This document shows, piece by piece, positions 1 to 7,864 of a stretch of DNA of 37,366 nt; position 1 is the stretch's first letter; every line of letters begins with the position of its first letter. The notes beneath the pieces are model-generated. The model worked only from the letters and a program-made list of their open reading frames with translations. It did not search any database and was not told the DNA's origin. Both the position numbers and the translations under genes were made by a program. The DNA comes from JBNKHH01 sp050290245 (GTDB taxonomy: Bacteria > Pseudomonadota > Alphaproteobacteria > Rhodobacterales > Rhodobacteraceae), in NCBI GenBank assembly GCA_050290245.1, contig JBNKHH010000056.1, positions 1 through 37,366 of the forward strand, written 5' to 3'.

Positions 1-393
1 TTGGCACCTCGATGTCGGCTCATCTCATCCTGGGGCTGGAGCAGGTCCCAAGGGTACGGCTGTTCGCCGTTTAAAGAGGTACGTGAGCTGGGTTTAGAAC
101 GTCGTGAGACAGTTCGGTCCCTATCTGCCGTGGGTGTAGGATACTTGAGAGGAGTTGCCCCTAGTACGAGAGGACCGGGGTGAACGATCCACTGGTGGAC
201 CAGTTGTCATGCCAATGGCAGTGCTGGGTAGCTATGATCGGAAAGGATAACCGCTGAAGGCATCTAAGCGGGAAGCCCCCCTCAAAACAAGGTATCCCTG
301 AGGACCGTAGTAGACTACTACGTCGATAGGTCGGAGATGTAAGCGTGGTGACACGTTCAGTTGACCGATACTAATTGTCCGATAGGCTTGATT
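1..393 (+). rRNA. rrl: 23S ribosomal RNA, 3' end (partial)
   Basis: This is the 3' terminal part of a large-subunit rRNA gene; the rest lies left of the window. The universally conserved sarcin-ricin loop is visible near 155-175 (core AGTACGAGAGGACC), followed by the conserved 3' domain helices and the usual ending around GATAGGCTTGAT. The 3' end is estimated to within a few bases. A short open frame through this segment is not a gene. About 90 bases of processed spacer, with a small hairpin (TACAC/GTGTA), separate it from 5S. Confidence 0.97.
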
Positions 394-486
394 TGATCCA
401 GAAGCAGCCAGGCTGATCCAGCCTTGGTCTGGACATCAAAAGCATACACTAGCGTGTACGCGACTTGGAATTCGTGTGTTCTCTTG

Positions 487-602
487 GTTTGGTGGTCATA
501 GCGCGAGTGAAACACCCGATCCCATCCCGAACTCGGCAGTTAAGCACCGTCGCGCCGATGGTACTGCGTCCTAAGACGTGGGAGAGTAGGTCACCGCCAA
601 AC
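487..602 (+). rRNA. rrf: 5S ribosomal RNA
   Basis: A roughly 116-base 5S rRNA gene. The terminal helix is visible as GTTTGGTGG at the start pairing with CCGCCAAAC at the end, and the conserved loop stretch CCCGATCCCATCCCGAACTC lies in the middle. It sits about 95 bases after 23S in the same orientation, as expected for the distal part of an rrn operon. The ends are set by the terminal stem and could shift by one or two bases. Confidence 0.96.
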
Positions 603-640
603 CTAGTGAGCACATGAAGTAATCTCTCGAACGATGTTTC

Positions 641-671
641 AAAAAACGCCGCCCTTCGGGGCGGCTTTTTT
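641..671 (+). terminator. Intrinsic terminator after 5S rRNA
   Basis: A seven-base-pair stem GCCGCCC / GGGCGGC closed by a TTCG tetraloop is followed directly by six T residues. Six A residues precede the stem, so it could also work for the reverse strand. It ends the rRNA transcript about 45 bases after 5S, which implies that the initiator tRNA gene 1.85 kb downstream is not simply the tail of this operon. Confidence 0.93.
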
Positions 672-857
672 GTGCTTCAACCTTCCAAATCTACTGATAG
701 CAAAGGGTCAAGTTCCAATCTTTGCGATACAGGCCATACTATTGGGTGCTAGAATGGTGATCGTGGGGCGTCATGTTCATCTCTGTTTGGGGAAACCGGT
801 CTGGTTCGATTGGAATCCAGACCCTGAAGAGATTCGCCGCAACACGAGAAAATCCGC

Positions 858-1490
858 ATGAACCGCCGGTTTTTTGCTTTCGTCGCGATCTACGTGTCGC
901 TGGTGGTAATCAGTTGGCAAATTGGCGGTTATGTCACCCGGCTCGCGGGCTACGCAGATGGCGATGGCACGCATCCGATGATGCTGGGCATCTCGGCAGT
1001 CTACATCATCACCGCGGCCCTGCCATTTGTACCTGGGGCCGAGATTGGCTTCACTCTCTTGGCAATGTTCGGCACCAGGGCTGTGGTCCTCGTGTATTTC
1101 AGCATGATCGCGGCTTTGTCGATAGCGTTTTTGGCCGGGCGGTTCATGCCTGCCTCCTGGCTCGCCGCGTCTTTGCGATTTGTCGGAGCAGCTCGAGCAG
1201 GTGAGATGGTCGCCGATTTGGATTCTATGTCATTGAAAGAAAGAGAAGAATATCTACTTTCGCGCCTGACAAATCCTTTTCTAGCAGCCCTGGTAAAGCA
1301 CCGCTACCTGGCATTTGCCCTGGCGCTTAATCTCCCTGGTAACAGTCTCGCCGGCGGCGGCGGCGGGCTTGCAATGATGGCGGGCATGAGCCGTCTTTAT
1401 AATGTTGTCGGATTCTTCGTGACCATCCTGTTGGCGGTCGCCCCCATACCGCTCCTGGTCTTGGTGACCGGTTACCAGCCGTGGCATTGA
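858..1490 (+). CDS. VTT/DedA-like (TVP38/TMEM64-type) membrane protein
   Basis: A 210-residue integral membrane protein. An N-terminal hydrophobic segment (about 5-25) is followed by a region resembling the VTT domain: a re-entrant-like LPFVPGAEIG near residues 55-64, a hydrophobic helix ending in AGRF near 96, and a second half with LNLPGNSLAGG near 155-165 and a last hydrophobic helix (about 178-202). These match the pattern of SNARE-associated/DedA relatives, which are thought to move lipids or handle membrane homeostasis. The hydrophilic middle (about 110-145) is cytoplasmic by inference. No strong ribosome site precedes the ATG. It lies alone between the rRNA terminator and a convergent membrane-protein gene. 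Family membership is moderately sure; function is unknown. Confidence 0.7.
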   Translation: MNRRFFAFVAIYVSLVVISWQIGGYVTRLAGYADGDGTHPMMLGISAVYIITAALPFVPGAEIGFTLLAMFGTRAVVLVYFSMIAALSIAFLAGRFMPASWLAASLRFVGAARAGEMVADLDSMSLKEREEYLLSRLTNPFLAALVKHRYLAFALALNLPGNSLAGGGGGLAMMAGMSRLYNVVGFFVTILLAVAPIPLLVLVTGYQPWH

Positions 1491-1503
1491 TCCAAGACAT
1501 GGA

Positions 1504-2250
1504 TCATTTTGCACCGCCTCCGGTAAGGTAGTCGAACAACAGTCCCAGCCGGAATGGCAGGCTGTCTTTGCGATCTGCCAGTTGCCGCACTGTCAATCTG
1601 CGTCTGCGGATAACCGCGCGGGCCAAGCGATAATCAAAACGGCGTTTTCTCTCGAGCCAGGATTCGGGCAAAAGACGGCGGACGCCCTTCCAGACCAGCG
1701 ACAGTTGCAAGAACGCGACAGCTTTGAAAGTCATTTTCTGCACACTAAGCCAGGTCATGCGCCATAACGCGGCAGTCGCTGCAGCGAACCAGATCGGAAG
1801 CTTGACTGAAAAAAGGATCAGCCAAAGGCCCAACGACGTGACCGACAGTGCGACGGTGGCAAAAAGGATGATCAGGGCAGCGACAATTTTTTCGGCCGGG
1901 TGCAGTCCATCGTACCAGGCCATCATAGCGGCATAGCGTAGGCCAATGCTTTCACGATACCCGTTGATGAACCGCGCGACACGCCTGAGGACGGTGCTGC
2001 CCACAACAAGGGGCAGGACGGTCGTCATCAGCCATTTTTTCAGCAACTCGATCTTCAGGAACACGCCACCCTGCGCCTTGAGCCATGCCAAGACGGCTGC
2101 AAGTTCGATCTGCATCAGTTTCTTGGCAATGATTTTTGACTGGGTCAGAATCAAGCCCAGGGCAATCAGGACGTCTGCGCCGAAATACACTGTCGCAGCC
2201 CAGGAAAGAGCGATGGCAACCAGCAAGAAGCTTAGAGCGCGGACCAGCAT
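1504..2250 (-). CDS. Hypothetical multi-pass membrane protein
   Basis: A 248-residue protein with no family that I recognise. The start was placed at an ATG preceded by a good ribosome site (AAGGAGA, six bases upstream); the open frame runs 27 codons further up but those residues look non-coding. An N-terminal signal-anchor-like helix (about 4-32), a possible helix near 62-80, and a long hydrophobic pair (about 118-165) suggest three to four membrane passes. The C-terminal 60 residues are highly basic, with clusters such as RRRRL, and so are probably cytoplasmic. It converges with the VTT-like gene with 13 bases between the stops. No operon partner is visible. Confidence 0.72.
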   Translation of the reverse strand: MLVRALSFLLVAIALSWAATVYFGADVLIALGLILTQSKIIAKKLMQIELAAVLAWLKAQGGVFLKIELLKKWLMTTVLPLVVGSTVLRRVARFINGYRESIGLRYAAMMAWYDGLHPAEKIVAALIILFATVALSVTSLGLWLILFSVKLPIWFAAATAALWRMTWLSVQKMTFKAVAFLQLSLVWKGVRRLLPESWLERKRRFDYRLARAVIRRRRLTVRQLADRKDSLPFRLGLLFDYLTGGGAK

Positions 2251-2515
2251 GTCTCCTTCGATAGGCGCCGCGGGTGTGTCGAACAAGCGTGCACTGTTAG
2301 TTTTTTGGGCACTGACGTGTTGCCGGCACAAAGCCGATTTGGAAAACGTCGCGATTTCATGGGTTTGATCTGATGTGGGTCAACTTCTCTCTGAACGGTG
2401 AGCGCCGGTTTCTGGCCTTGGCAGGTGTTTCGTGATCGGAGCCGATTTTATCAGAAAAAGTTACGGCGCACCCTTGCGGTGCCCCTCATTGACAGTTAGA
2501 TGAAGGGCCTGTTGG

Positions 2516-2592
<77 letters not shown>

Positions 2593-2972
2593 ATGTCTCG
2601 AAACAATCTCGGTCGACTGCTGCGTGTCGAAGCTGTTGCGACCGCCGCTGATCACTGATCTTTCAAGGGCTGTCGAAGTCTGCGGAAACTGGGTCCATCT
2701 TTGGTCCTTCGGTAGCAAATTCCTTTGCTCCTGCCTGCGGTACCGATCGGAGCCACCATTCAACGAGCATATTGAACCTGTCCCGCGATAGATTCCTGAG
2801 ATCTTGCCAATGGCGCCGCCGATTATGAGGTTCTGGATGTCTGTCGTGGGATCCCGCAGTATTCCTCTTGGTGATTTGCAAAAAAATGCAATTCCCTGGA
2901 AAGATCAGTTGTGCAAAGGGCGGAATATGCATTATAACGCACAATTAGGGCTGGCACGAACTGGGAGGATTC
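2593..2972 (+). other. Gene-free stretch leading into the box island
   Basis: About 380 bases between the initiator tRNA and the first gene of the benzoate island. No open frame here has convincing codon use or a ribosome site. The right-hand third becomes AT-rich and holds the promoter and TGCA repeats described separately; I see nothing in the left part. Confidence 0.6.
2876..2941 (+). promoter_or_regulatory. Promoter with TGCA-N6 operators of the bclA operon (candidate BoxR sites)
   Basis: Two paired elements are visible: TGCA-AAAAAA-TGCA (2877-2890) and TGCA-TTATAA-CGCA (2928-2941, palindromic except for one base), plus a lone TGCA at 2912. A promoter fits the same DNA: TTGTGC (2910-2915), 17 bases, TATAAC (2933-2938). 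The -10 box lies inside the second TGCA pair, so a protein bound there should block polymerase. TGCA repeats are known operator elements of the BzdR/BoxR family, and boxR is encoded 8 kb downstream. Assignment to BoxR is inference. Confidence 0.72.
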
Positions 2973-3440
2973 ATGTCTCGCCAACGCTTTGAAGACCTTG
3001 TTGCCCGCATTGCGAGCGACATTCAGGGAATGAAGCTGGATGACGATCTGACTCGGCACCTGAATGCAGCATGGTCATCGGACAGTTCGGAGTTCAAAGA
3101 ACTTTCTTTGCTGTGCGCCGAGGGAGAGCGGGACGGATGGCTGATGGCTCACCAGGCTGGTGGCATCAAATTCGGGCGTGCTCTCAAACCAGGAGGGCGA
3201 GCGGGTGCCTTCAGTGTTGACGTCGTGCGCATGCGCGACGTCAAAGGCCCACATCACGTCCATCCAAACGGAGAAGTCGGTGCTGTCATGCCGCTTGAGG
3301 GAGAACCACGTTTCGATGGTTTTCCGGAGGGCTGGTACGTCTATGGTCCGGGGACCGATCACCATCCAACCGTAACTGGCGGCGATGCCTACGTGCTATA
3401 CCTGCTGCCTGAAGGCGCGATCGAGTTTACGGGACAATAG
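2973..3440 (+). CDS. DUF4863 / PnbB-like (4-hydroxylaminobenzoate lyase family) protein
   Basis: A 155-residue soluble protein. The N-terminal half is helical; the C-terminal half holds a compact motif-rich block starting with HHVHPNGE near residues 91-98, followed by GWYVYGPGTDHHPTV near 116-130 and a hydrophobic YVLYLLPEG. These are features I associate with DUF4863, whose founder PnbB converts 4-hydroxylaminobenzoate to protocatechuate. The clustered His residues suggest metal or substrate binding. GGAGG lies seven bases before the ATG. It is the first gene behind the TGCA-controlled promoter and precedes the benzoate-CoA ligase gene by 39 bases, so it belongs to the benzoate operon. Its role there is unclear; lyase activity on a nitro-aromatic intermediate is only one possibility. 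Confidence 0.75.
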   Translation: MSRQRFEDLVARIASDIQGMKLDDDLTRHLNAAWSSDSSEFKELSLLCAEGERDGWLMAHQAGGIKFGRALKPGGRAGAFSVDVVRMRDVKGPHHVHPNGEVGAVMPLEGEPRFDGFPEGWYVYGPGTDHHPTVTGGDAYVLYLLPEGAIEFTGQ

Positions 3441-3479
3441 GTCAGGAGGCCGCCTGAACGCGGCGAGGGAGGATATCCG

Positions 3480-5033
3480 GTGAGCGTAGCGACAAATGAG
3501 AATGCGGCTTTGTACTTCGTGGATCGCCACCTGAAAGAAGGTCGCGGCGAGAAAGTCGCTTTCCGCGAGGCCGACGGAGCCATGCGCAGTCTGACCTATG
3601 GAGAACTTGCGTTGGACACATCTCGTTTTTTCGGCGTTCTCCGCGGACTGGGGGTGCGACGGGAGGAACGTGTGGCGATGATCGTCCGCGATCAGATCGA
3701 ATTTCCGGTCGTATTCTGGGGTGCGCTAAAGGCCGGGGCCATTCCCGTGCCGATCAATACGTTGCTTTCCGGAGCCGTCTTCGACTCAATCCTTCAGGAC
3801 AGTCGCGCCTCGGTGCTGGTGGTAAGCGAAGCCTTGTATGAAGCGGCAAAGCCCGCAATCGAGGGCAACCGTTTCCTGCGTGCGGTCATCGTCGTTGGCG
3901 AGGCTCCGGACGGGACCGAGGGCTATGGTCAACTCATGGGCAACGCCTCGCCGGAAGAAACGGTTGAGGCCTGCGGTGACGAGTTGGCCTTCTGGCTTTA
4001 TTCCTCTGGTTCAACCGGTACGCCAAAAGGGGTGCGGCACGTCCACTCGTCGTTAAAGGCCACAGCAGATACTTTCGGCCAGAACATCCTTGGCCTGAGG
4101 GAAGACGACGTGGTGTTCTCGGCGGCCAAGATGTTCTTTGCCTATGGTCTTGGCAACGCCATGACATTCCCAATGGCGGTCGGTGCGACGACAGTGATCT
4201 GGGGCGGACGGCCGACGCCGGACGCCATGTCGGATGTCCTTACGCGTGAGCGCCCGACGATCTTCTACGGGGTGCCGACGCTGTTTGCGGCCATGGTGGC
4301 GGCGCAGGAAGCTGCCGGAACGCCCCCCGACCATAACTTGCGCCTTTGCACTTCGGCAGGCGAGGCGCTGCCACGGGAGGTCGGTGAGAAATGGGAGAAG
4401 ATATGGGGAGCCGAGATCATCGATGGCGTTGGCTCGACCGAGATGCTGCACATTTACCTGTCCAACCGTCCGGGAGACTGCGTCTATGGTACGTCCGGCA
4501 CAGCCGTTCCGGGATATGAGGTGCGGCTGGTGGATGAGCATGACGAAGACATCGCTGAAGGCGAGGTTGGCGAGATGCTGGTGCGCGGCCCATCCTCGGC
4601 AGAGGGCTATTGGAACCGTCGTCACAAATCCATGGCGACATTTGCCGGCCACTGGACCCGGACGGGCGACAAGTACGAACGCGGGCCGGACGGACGATAT
4701 ATCTACTGTGGCCGGGCCGACGATATGTTCAAGGTTTCGGGTATCTGGTTGTCTCCCTTTGAAGTCGAGCAGGCTTTGGTCGAACATCCTGCCGTCCTGG
4801 AGGCTGCCGTTGTCGCACGCAAGAACGACGATGGTCTTGAAAAGCCTGCGGCCTTTGTCGTTTTGAAGCAAGGGGTGGAACCCGCCGTCGTCGGGGAACT
4901 GAAAGAGTTCGTGAAGGAGAAAGTGGGGATGTGGAAGTACCCCCGCTGGATCGAAATCGTCGATGAACTGCCCAAGACCGCGACTGGGAAGATTCAGCGC
5001 TTCAAACTGCGTGGCACAGAAGGGGCGGCTTGA
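3480..5033 (+). CDS. bclA: Benzoate-CoA ligase
   Basis: A 517-residue member of the ANL adenylate-forming superfamily, of the length normal for benzoate-CoA ligases. It activates benzoate with ATP and CoA to benzoyl-CoA, the substrate of the box enzymes. The phosphate-binding loop YSSGSTGTPKG lies at about 173-183, the A5-type GVGSTEMLH near 318-326, the hinge region TGDKYERG near 399-406 and the adenylation lysine in TATGKIQ at K504. The start is GTG with GAGGGAGGA upstream; no in-frame ATG gives a better fit. The stop overlaps the start of the hydrolase gene (TGATG), so the two are coupled. The family also includes 4-hydroxybenzoate and 2-aminobenzoate ligases, but the neighbours favour benzoate. 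Confidence 0.92.
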   Translation: MSVATNENAALYFVDRHLKEGRGEKVAFREADGAMRSLTYGELALDTSRFFGVLRGLGVRREERVAMIVRDQIEFPVVFWGALKAGAIPVPINTLLSGAVFDSILQDSRASVLVVSEALYEAAKPAIEGNRFLRAVIVVGEAPDGTEGYGQLMGNASPEETVEACGDELAFWLYSSGSTGTPKGVRHVHSSLKATADTFGQNILGLREDDVVFSAAKMFFAYGLGNAMTFPMAVGATTVIWGGRPTPDAMSDVLTRERPTIFYGVPTLFAAMVAAQEAAGTPPDHNLRLCTSAGEALPREVGEKWEKIWGAEIIDGVGSTEMLHIYLSNRPGDCVYGTSGTAVPGYEVRLVDEHDEDIAEGEVGEMLVRGPSSAEGYWNRRHKSMATFAGHWTRTGDKYERGPDGRYIYCGRADDMFKVSGIWLSPFEVEQALVEHPAVLEAAVVARKNDDGLEKPAAFVVLKQGVEPAVVGELKEFVKEKVGMWKYPRWIEIVDELPKTATGKIQRFKLRGTEGAA

Positions 5034-5857
5034 TGGCCCTGGAATGGTCCGCCGGCTCTGGGTGGCTTGATGCCGGTGGGCATTCGCTCGAATGGGCCTG
5101 CTGGGGGACGGTTCCGGACGGCACGCTACCGGTGATCGTCCTTTTGCACGAAGGTCTTGGCGCCGTAGCGTTGTGGCGGGATTTTCCTGCCAGGCTCGCC
5201 GAGGCGACTGGGTGCCCGGTCATGGCCTATTCCCGCGCAGGCCATGGCCTTTCCCAGCTGTGCGAGCTGCCGCGTCCGCTCGATTTCATGACCAATGAAG
5301 CCTGCATCGTACTGGCCGAGATTCTGGGGCAGATTGGCAACCACCCTATCATTCTGGTCGGTCACTCAGACGGGGCGACAATCGCGGCCGAGTATGCGGG
5401 GCGCGTATCCGATGCGCGGGTGTGCGGCATCGTCCTCATCGCGCCGCATTTCTTTACGGAAGAGATGGGGCTTGCCGAGATTTCAAAGACCGCCGAGGCC
5501 TTCGAGACAACTGACCTCAAACAGCGTCTGGCCAAGTATCACTCCAATCCGATGGTGACATTTGGAGCGTGGTCCGGTGTCTGGCTGAGCCCGGATTTCA
5601 AATCCTGGAACGTGGCCGAAGTGATCGACTGCTGGCGCATACCTGCCCTCATCATCCAGGGGGTCGATGATCAATATGGCACGGTCGCCCAAGTGAAAGA
5701 GGCAAAGACGCGCAGCCATGCCCCGGTCGAGGTTACGCTGCTGGACGACTGTCGTCACGCCCCACATTTCGACCAGCCCCAGAAGACCTTGCAGACGATT
5801 GCAGAGTTCATCGCACGCTTGCGCCGTACGGAAGACGCTCGGGTGGCGGCTACATGA
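5033..5857 (+). CDS. Alpha/beta hydrolase of the benzoate (box) operon
   Basis: A 274-residue alpha/beta-fold hydrolase. The nucleophile elbow GHSDG is at about residues 111-115, the acid is probably the Asp in GVDDQYG near 213-216, and the His is in CRHAPHFD near 239-246. An oxyanion-hole region LLHEGLG sits near 38-44. The ATG overlaps the ligase stop, which sets the start; a TTG one codon earlier is less likely. Similar hydrolases recur in box clusters, where lactone or thioester hydrolysis of side products has been proposed; the substrate here is unknown. The gene ends 320 bases before boxC, which has its own promoter. Confidence 0.85.
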   Translation: MALEWSAGSGWLDAGGHSLEWACWGTVPDGTLPVIVLLHEGLGAVALWRDFPARLAEATGCPVMAYSRAGHGLSQLCELPRPLDFMTNEACIVLAEILGQIGNHPIILVGHSDGATIAAEYAGRVSDARVCGIVLIAPHFFTEEMGLAEISKTAEAFETTDLKQRLAKYHSNPMVTFGAWSGVWLSPDFKSWNVAEVIDCWRIPALIIQGVDDQYGTVAQVKEAKTRSHAPVEVTLLDDCRHAPHFDQPQKTLQTIAEFIARLRRTEDARVAAT

Positions 5858-6032
5858 GGCCTGAAAGCTATTTCGTCAGTTCCGATTTCGTGGCGCCGAC
5901 GCTTATGCGGTGCAATGGTCCTTCCAGCGGCAAGTCGGTTCGCGAGATCGAAGTGTGCGGGCTTTGCGCGACCAATTCGCCTTGCAGTGGCGTGGCGCAG
6001 ACTGAGGTGTTGGGCGCAAGACCTCAAGCCGG

Positions 6033-6046
6033 CGCAATATAGTGCA
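6033..6046 (+). promoter_or_regulatory. Upstream TGCA-N6-type element of boxC
   Basis: CGCA-ATATAG-TGCA has the same six-base spacing as the elements overlapping the box promoters. It lies about 105 bases upstream of the promoter-proximal pair, a distance that would allow repressor looping. The single CGCA half is a variant also seen in the bclA site. It is weaker evidence than the proximal sites because it is not on a promoter. Confidence 0.45.
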
Positions 6047-6122
6047 CAATGCCGCTGCGCCCCGATCGAGGTGTTTTCGCAGTTTTTTGGTAATTGCGCC
6101 GCATATCCAATGGTTTTGAACA

Positions 6123-6163
6123 TTTACATCCTGGTGGTTTGCATTATTATGCAACAAAATGCG
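6123..6163 (+). promoter_or_regulatory. boxC promoter with triple TGCA-N6 operator (candidate BoxR site)
   Basis: Three half-sites in a row at exact 10-base steps: TGCA (6140), TTATTA, TGCA (6150), ACAAAA, TGCG (6160). The first two form a nearly symmetric TTGCA-N6-TGCAA. A possible promoter is TTTACA (6123-6128), 16 bases, TATTAT (6145-6150), again with the -10 box inside the operator. A ribosome site, GATAGGAG, follows at 6163-6170. The one-turn periodicity suggests cooperative binding on one face of the helix. Assignment to BoxR rests on the shared motif and on boxR being in the cluster. Confidence 0.7.
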
Positions 6164-6179
6164 ATAGGAGACCGCTTTC

Positions 6180-7838
6180 GTGACAAAGGTCATCGACTTC
6201 CAGACCGACCCTTCGAAGTACCGGCACTGGCGTGTCGAATATGACGGGGACATCGCTAACCTCTTCATGGACGTGGACGAGAATGGCGGTCTGTTCGACG
6301 GCTACCAGCTCAAACTGAACTCCTATGATCTGGGTGTCGACATCGAGCTTGCTGACGTCGTACAGCGCATGCGGTTCGAGCATCCCGAGGTCAAAGTGGT
6401 CGTGATGCGTTCCAGCAAGGACAGGGTGTTTTGCGCAGGCGCAAACATCCGCATGCTTGGCGGTGCCAGCCACGCGCACAAGGTGAACTTCTGCAAGTTC
6501 ACCAATGAGACGCGCAATACTTACGAGGCCGCCGAGGCGGACTCGGGCCAGAAATATATCTGTGCCGTCAAGGGGGCTTGTGCCGGCGGCGGGTACGAAT
6601 TGGCCCTGGCGTGCAATCACATCATGCTGACCGACGACTCGTCCTCTGCCGTATCTCTGCCCGAGGTGCCTCTTTTGGCAGTCCTTCCCGGTACGGGTGG
6701 CCTGACGCGCGTCACCGACAAACGCAAGGTTCGCCGTGATCGCGCTGATGTCTTCTGTTCGACCGAAGAGGGTGTGCGTGGCAAGCGCGCCAAGGATTGG
6801 AACCTGGTCGACGACGTATTCCCCAACTCGAAATTTGACGAAGCTGTCCTGGAAAGGGCGCGTGAGTTCGCTGCCGCCTCCGACAAGCCAACCGGTTCCG
6901 GCATTCAGCTGACGCCGCTCGATCGCACCTTCTCCGAAGACGGGTCCGTGAGCTACTCGCTGGTTGAGGTGGCAGTCGACCGCCCTGCCGGAAAGGCCAC
7001 GATCACGATCAGCGGGCCGGATGCCGAAACTCCGTCCGACATGGCGGCGCTGCGTGCGCTGGGCGACAAGTCTTATCTTCTGCGTCTTGCGCGCGAATTG
7101 GACGACGTCATCCTGCACCTTCGCTTGAACGAGATGGAACTTGGCCTTGTCGTGTTCCGCAGCCAGGGCAACTCCGATGCCGTCGTCGCCGAAGAGGCCC
7201 TGCTTGCCGACAGCCAGAGTGACTGGCTTGCCCGTGAGATCCTTGCCTATTGGAAGCGTGTACTGAAACGCATCGACGTCACTTCGCGCAGCCTTGTGGC
7301 CCTGGTGGAGCATGGGTCGTGCTTCGCGGGTGTCCTGGCAGAAATCCTCTGGGCCGTGGACCGTTCGTTCATGATGGAGGGCGAATTCGAAGGGGATAAT
7401 CGCCCCATGGCGCACATTCGCCTCAGTGAGGGCAACTTTGGCCGTTACCCGATGGGAAACGATCTGACGCGGCTTGAAACCCGCTTCCTGGGCGATCCCG
7501 ATGCGGTCCCGGCCCTAAAGGAACGTATTGGCGAAGACCTCGAAGCCGAAGAAGCCGACGAGTTGGGTCTCGTAACAGAGATCCTTGATGATATCGACTG
7601 GGAGGACGAAATCCGGATTTTCATGGAAGAGCGTGGTTCGTTCAGCCCTGACGCCATGACCGGACTCGAGGCAAACCTGAGATTTGCGGGTCCTGAAACC
7701 ATGGAGACACGGATTTTCGGGCGGCTGACGGCTTGGCAGAATTGGATATTCAACCGCCCGAATGCAACTGGCGAAAATGGCGCGCTTCAGCGCTATGGCA
7801 CCGGCATCCGCGGTGACTTTAACAAGCAACGCGTCTGA
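6180..7838 (+). CDS. boxC: 2,3-epoxybenzoyl-CoA dihydrolase (benzoyl-CoA-dihydrodiol lyase) BoxC
   Basis: A 552-residue crotonase-superfamily protein matching BoxC in length and sequence style. It opens the epoxide of 2,3-epoxybenzoyl-CoA with two waters, giving 3,4-dehydroadipyl-CoA semialdehyde and formate. The first crotonase-like half shows FCAGANIRML near residues 83-92 and AVKGACAGGGYELALACNH near 130-148, which form the oxyanion hole; a second, more divergent half carries LVEHGSCFAGVLAEI near 375-389. The start is GTG, nine bases after GATAGGAG. boxB follows after 26 bases, so boxC starts the main box operon. Nothing looks truncated. Confidence 0.96.
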   Translation: MTKVIDFQTDPSKYRHWRVEYDGDIANLFMDVDENGGLFDGYQLKLNSYDLGVDIELADVVQRMRFEHPEVKVVVMRSSKDRVFCAGANIRMLGGASHAHKVNFCKFTNETRNTYEAAEADSGQKYICAVKGACAGGGYELALACNHIMLTDDSSSAVSLPEVPLLAVLPGTGGLTRVTDKRKVRRDRADVFCSTEEGVRGKRAKDWNLVDDVFPNSKFDEAVLERAREFAAASDKPTGSGIQLTPLDRTFSEDGSVSYSLVEVAVDRPAGKATITISGPDAETPSDMAALRALGDKSYLLRLARELDDVILHLRLNEMELGLVVFRSQGNSDAVVAEEALLADSQSDWLAREILAYWKRVLKRIDVTSRSLVALVEHGSCFAGVLAEILWAVDRSFMMEGEFEGDNRPMAHIRLSEGNFGRYPMGNDLTRLETRFLGDPDAVPALKERIGEDLEAEEADELGLVTEILDDIDWEDEIRIFMEERGSFSPDAMTGLEANLRFAGPETMETRIFGRLTAWQNWIFNRPNATGENGALQRYGTGIRGDFNKQRV

Positions 7839-7864
7839 GACCCCGGACCGCGAAGGAGGAACGA

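Larger units (their letters stand above)
5858..6178 (+). other. Gene-free control region upstream of boxC
   Basis: About 320 bases with no supported gene; open frames on both strands lack ribosome sites and look like accidental readings. The right half holds TGCA-type elements and an AT-rich promoter, described in their own entries. A leftover coding segment was looked for and not recognised. Confidence 0.55.

Noticed and set aside
2461..2515. A possible terminator hairpin (GCACC/GGTGC) before the initiator tRNA
   Set aside because: The stem is short and no T run follows on either strand.
4053..4871. A 272-codon reverse frame inside the benzoate-CoA ligase gene
   Set aside because: Shadow of the ligase codon bias; no motif and no start signal.
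5755..6123. A 122-codon reverse frame across the gap before boxC
   Set aside because: Lacks a ribosome site, overlaps the hydrolase 3' end and contains candidate operator DNA; composition looks random.
6147..7415. A 422-codon open frame on the reverse strand opposite boxC
   Set aside because: Same reason: it mirrors the third-position bias of boxC, and has no ribosome site or known motif.
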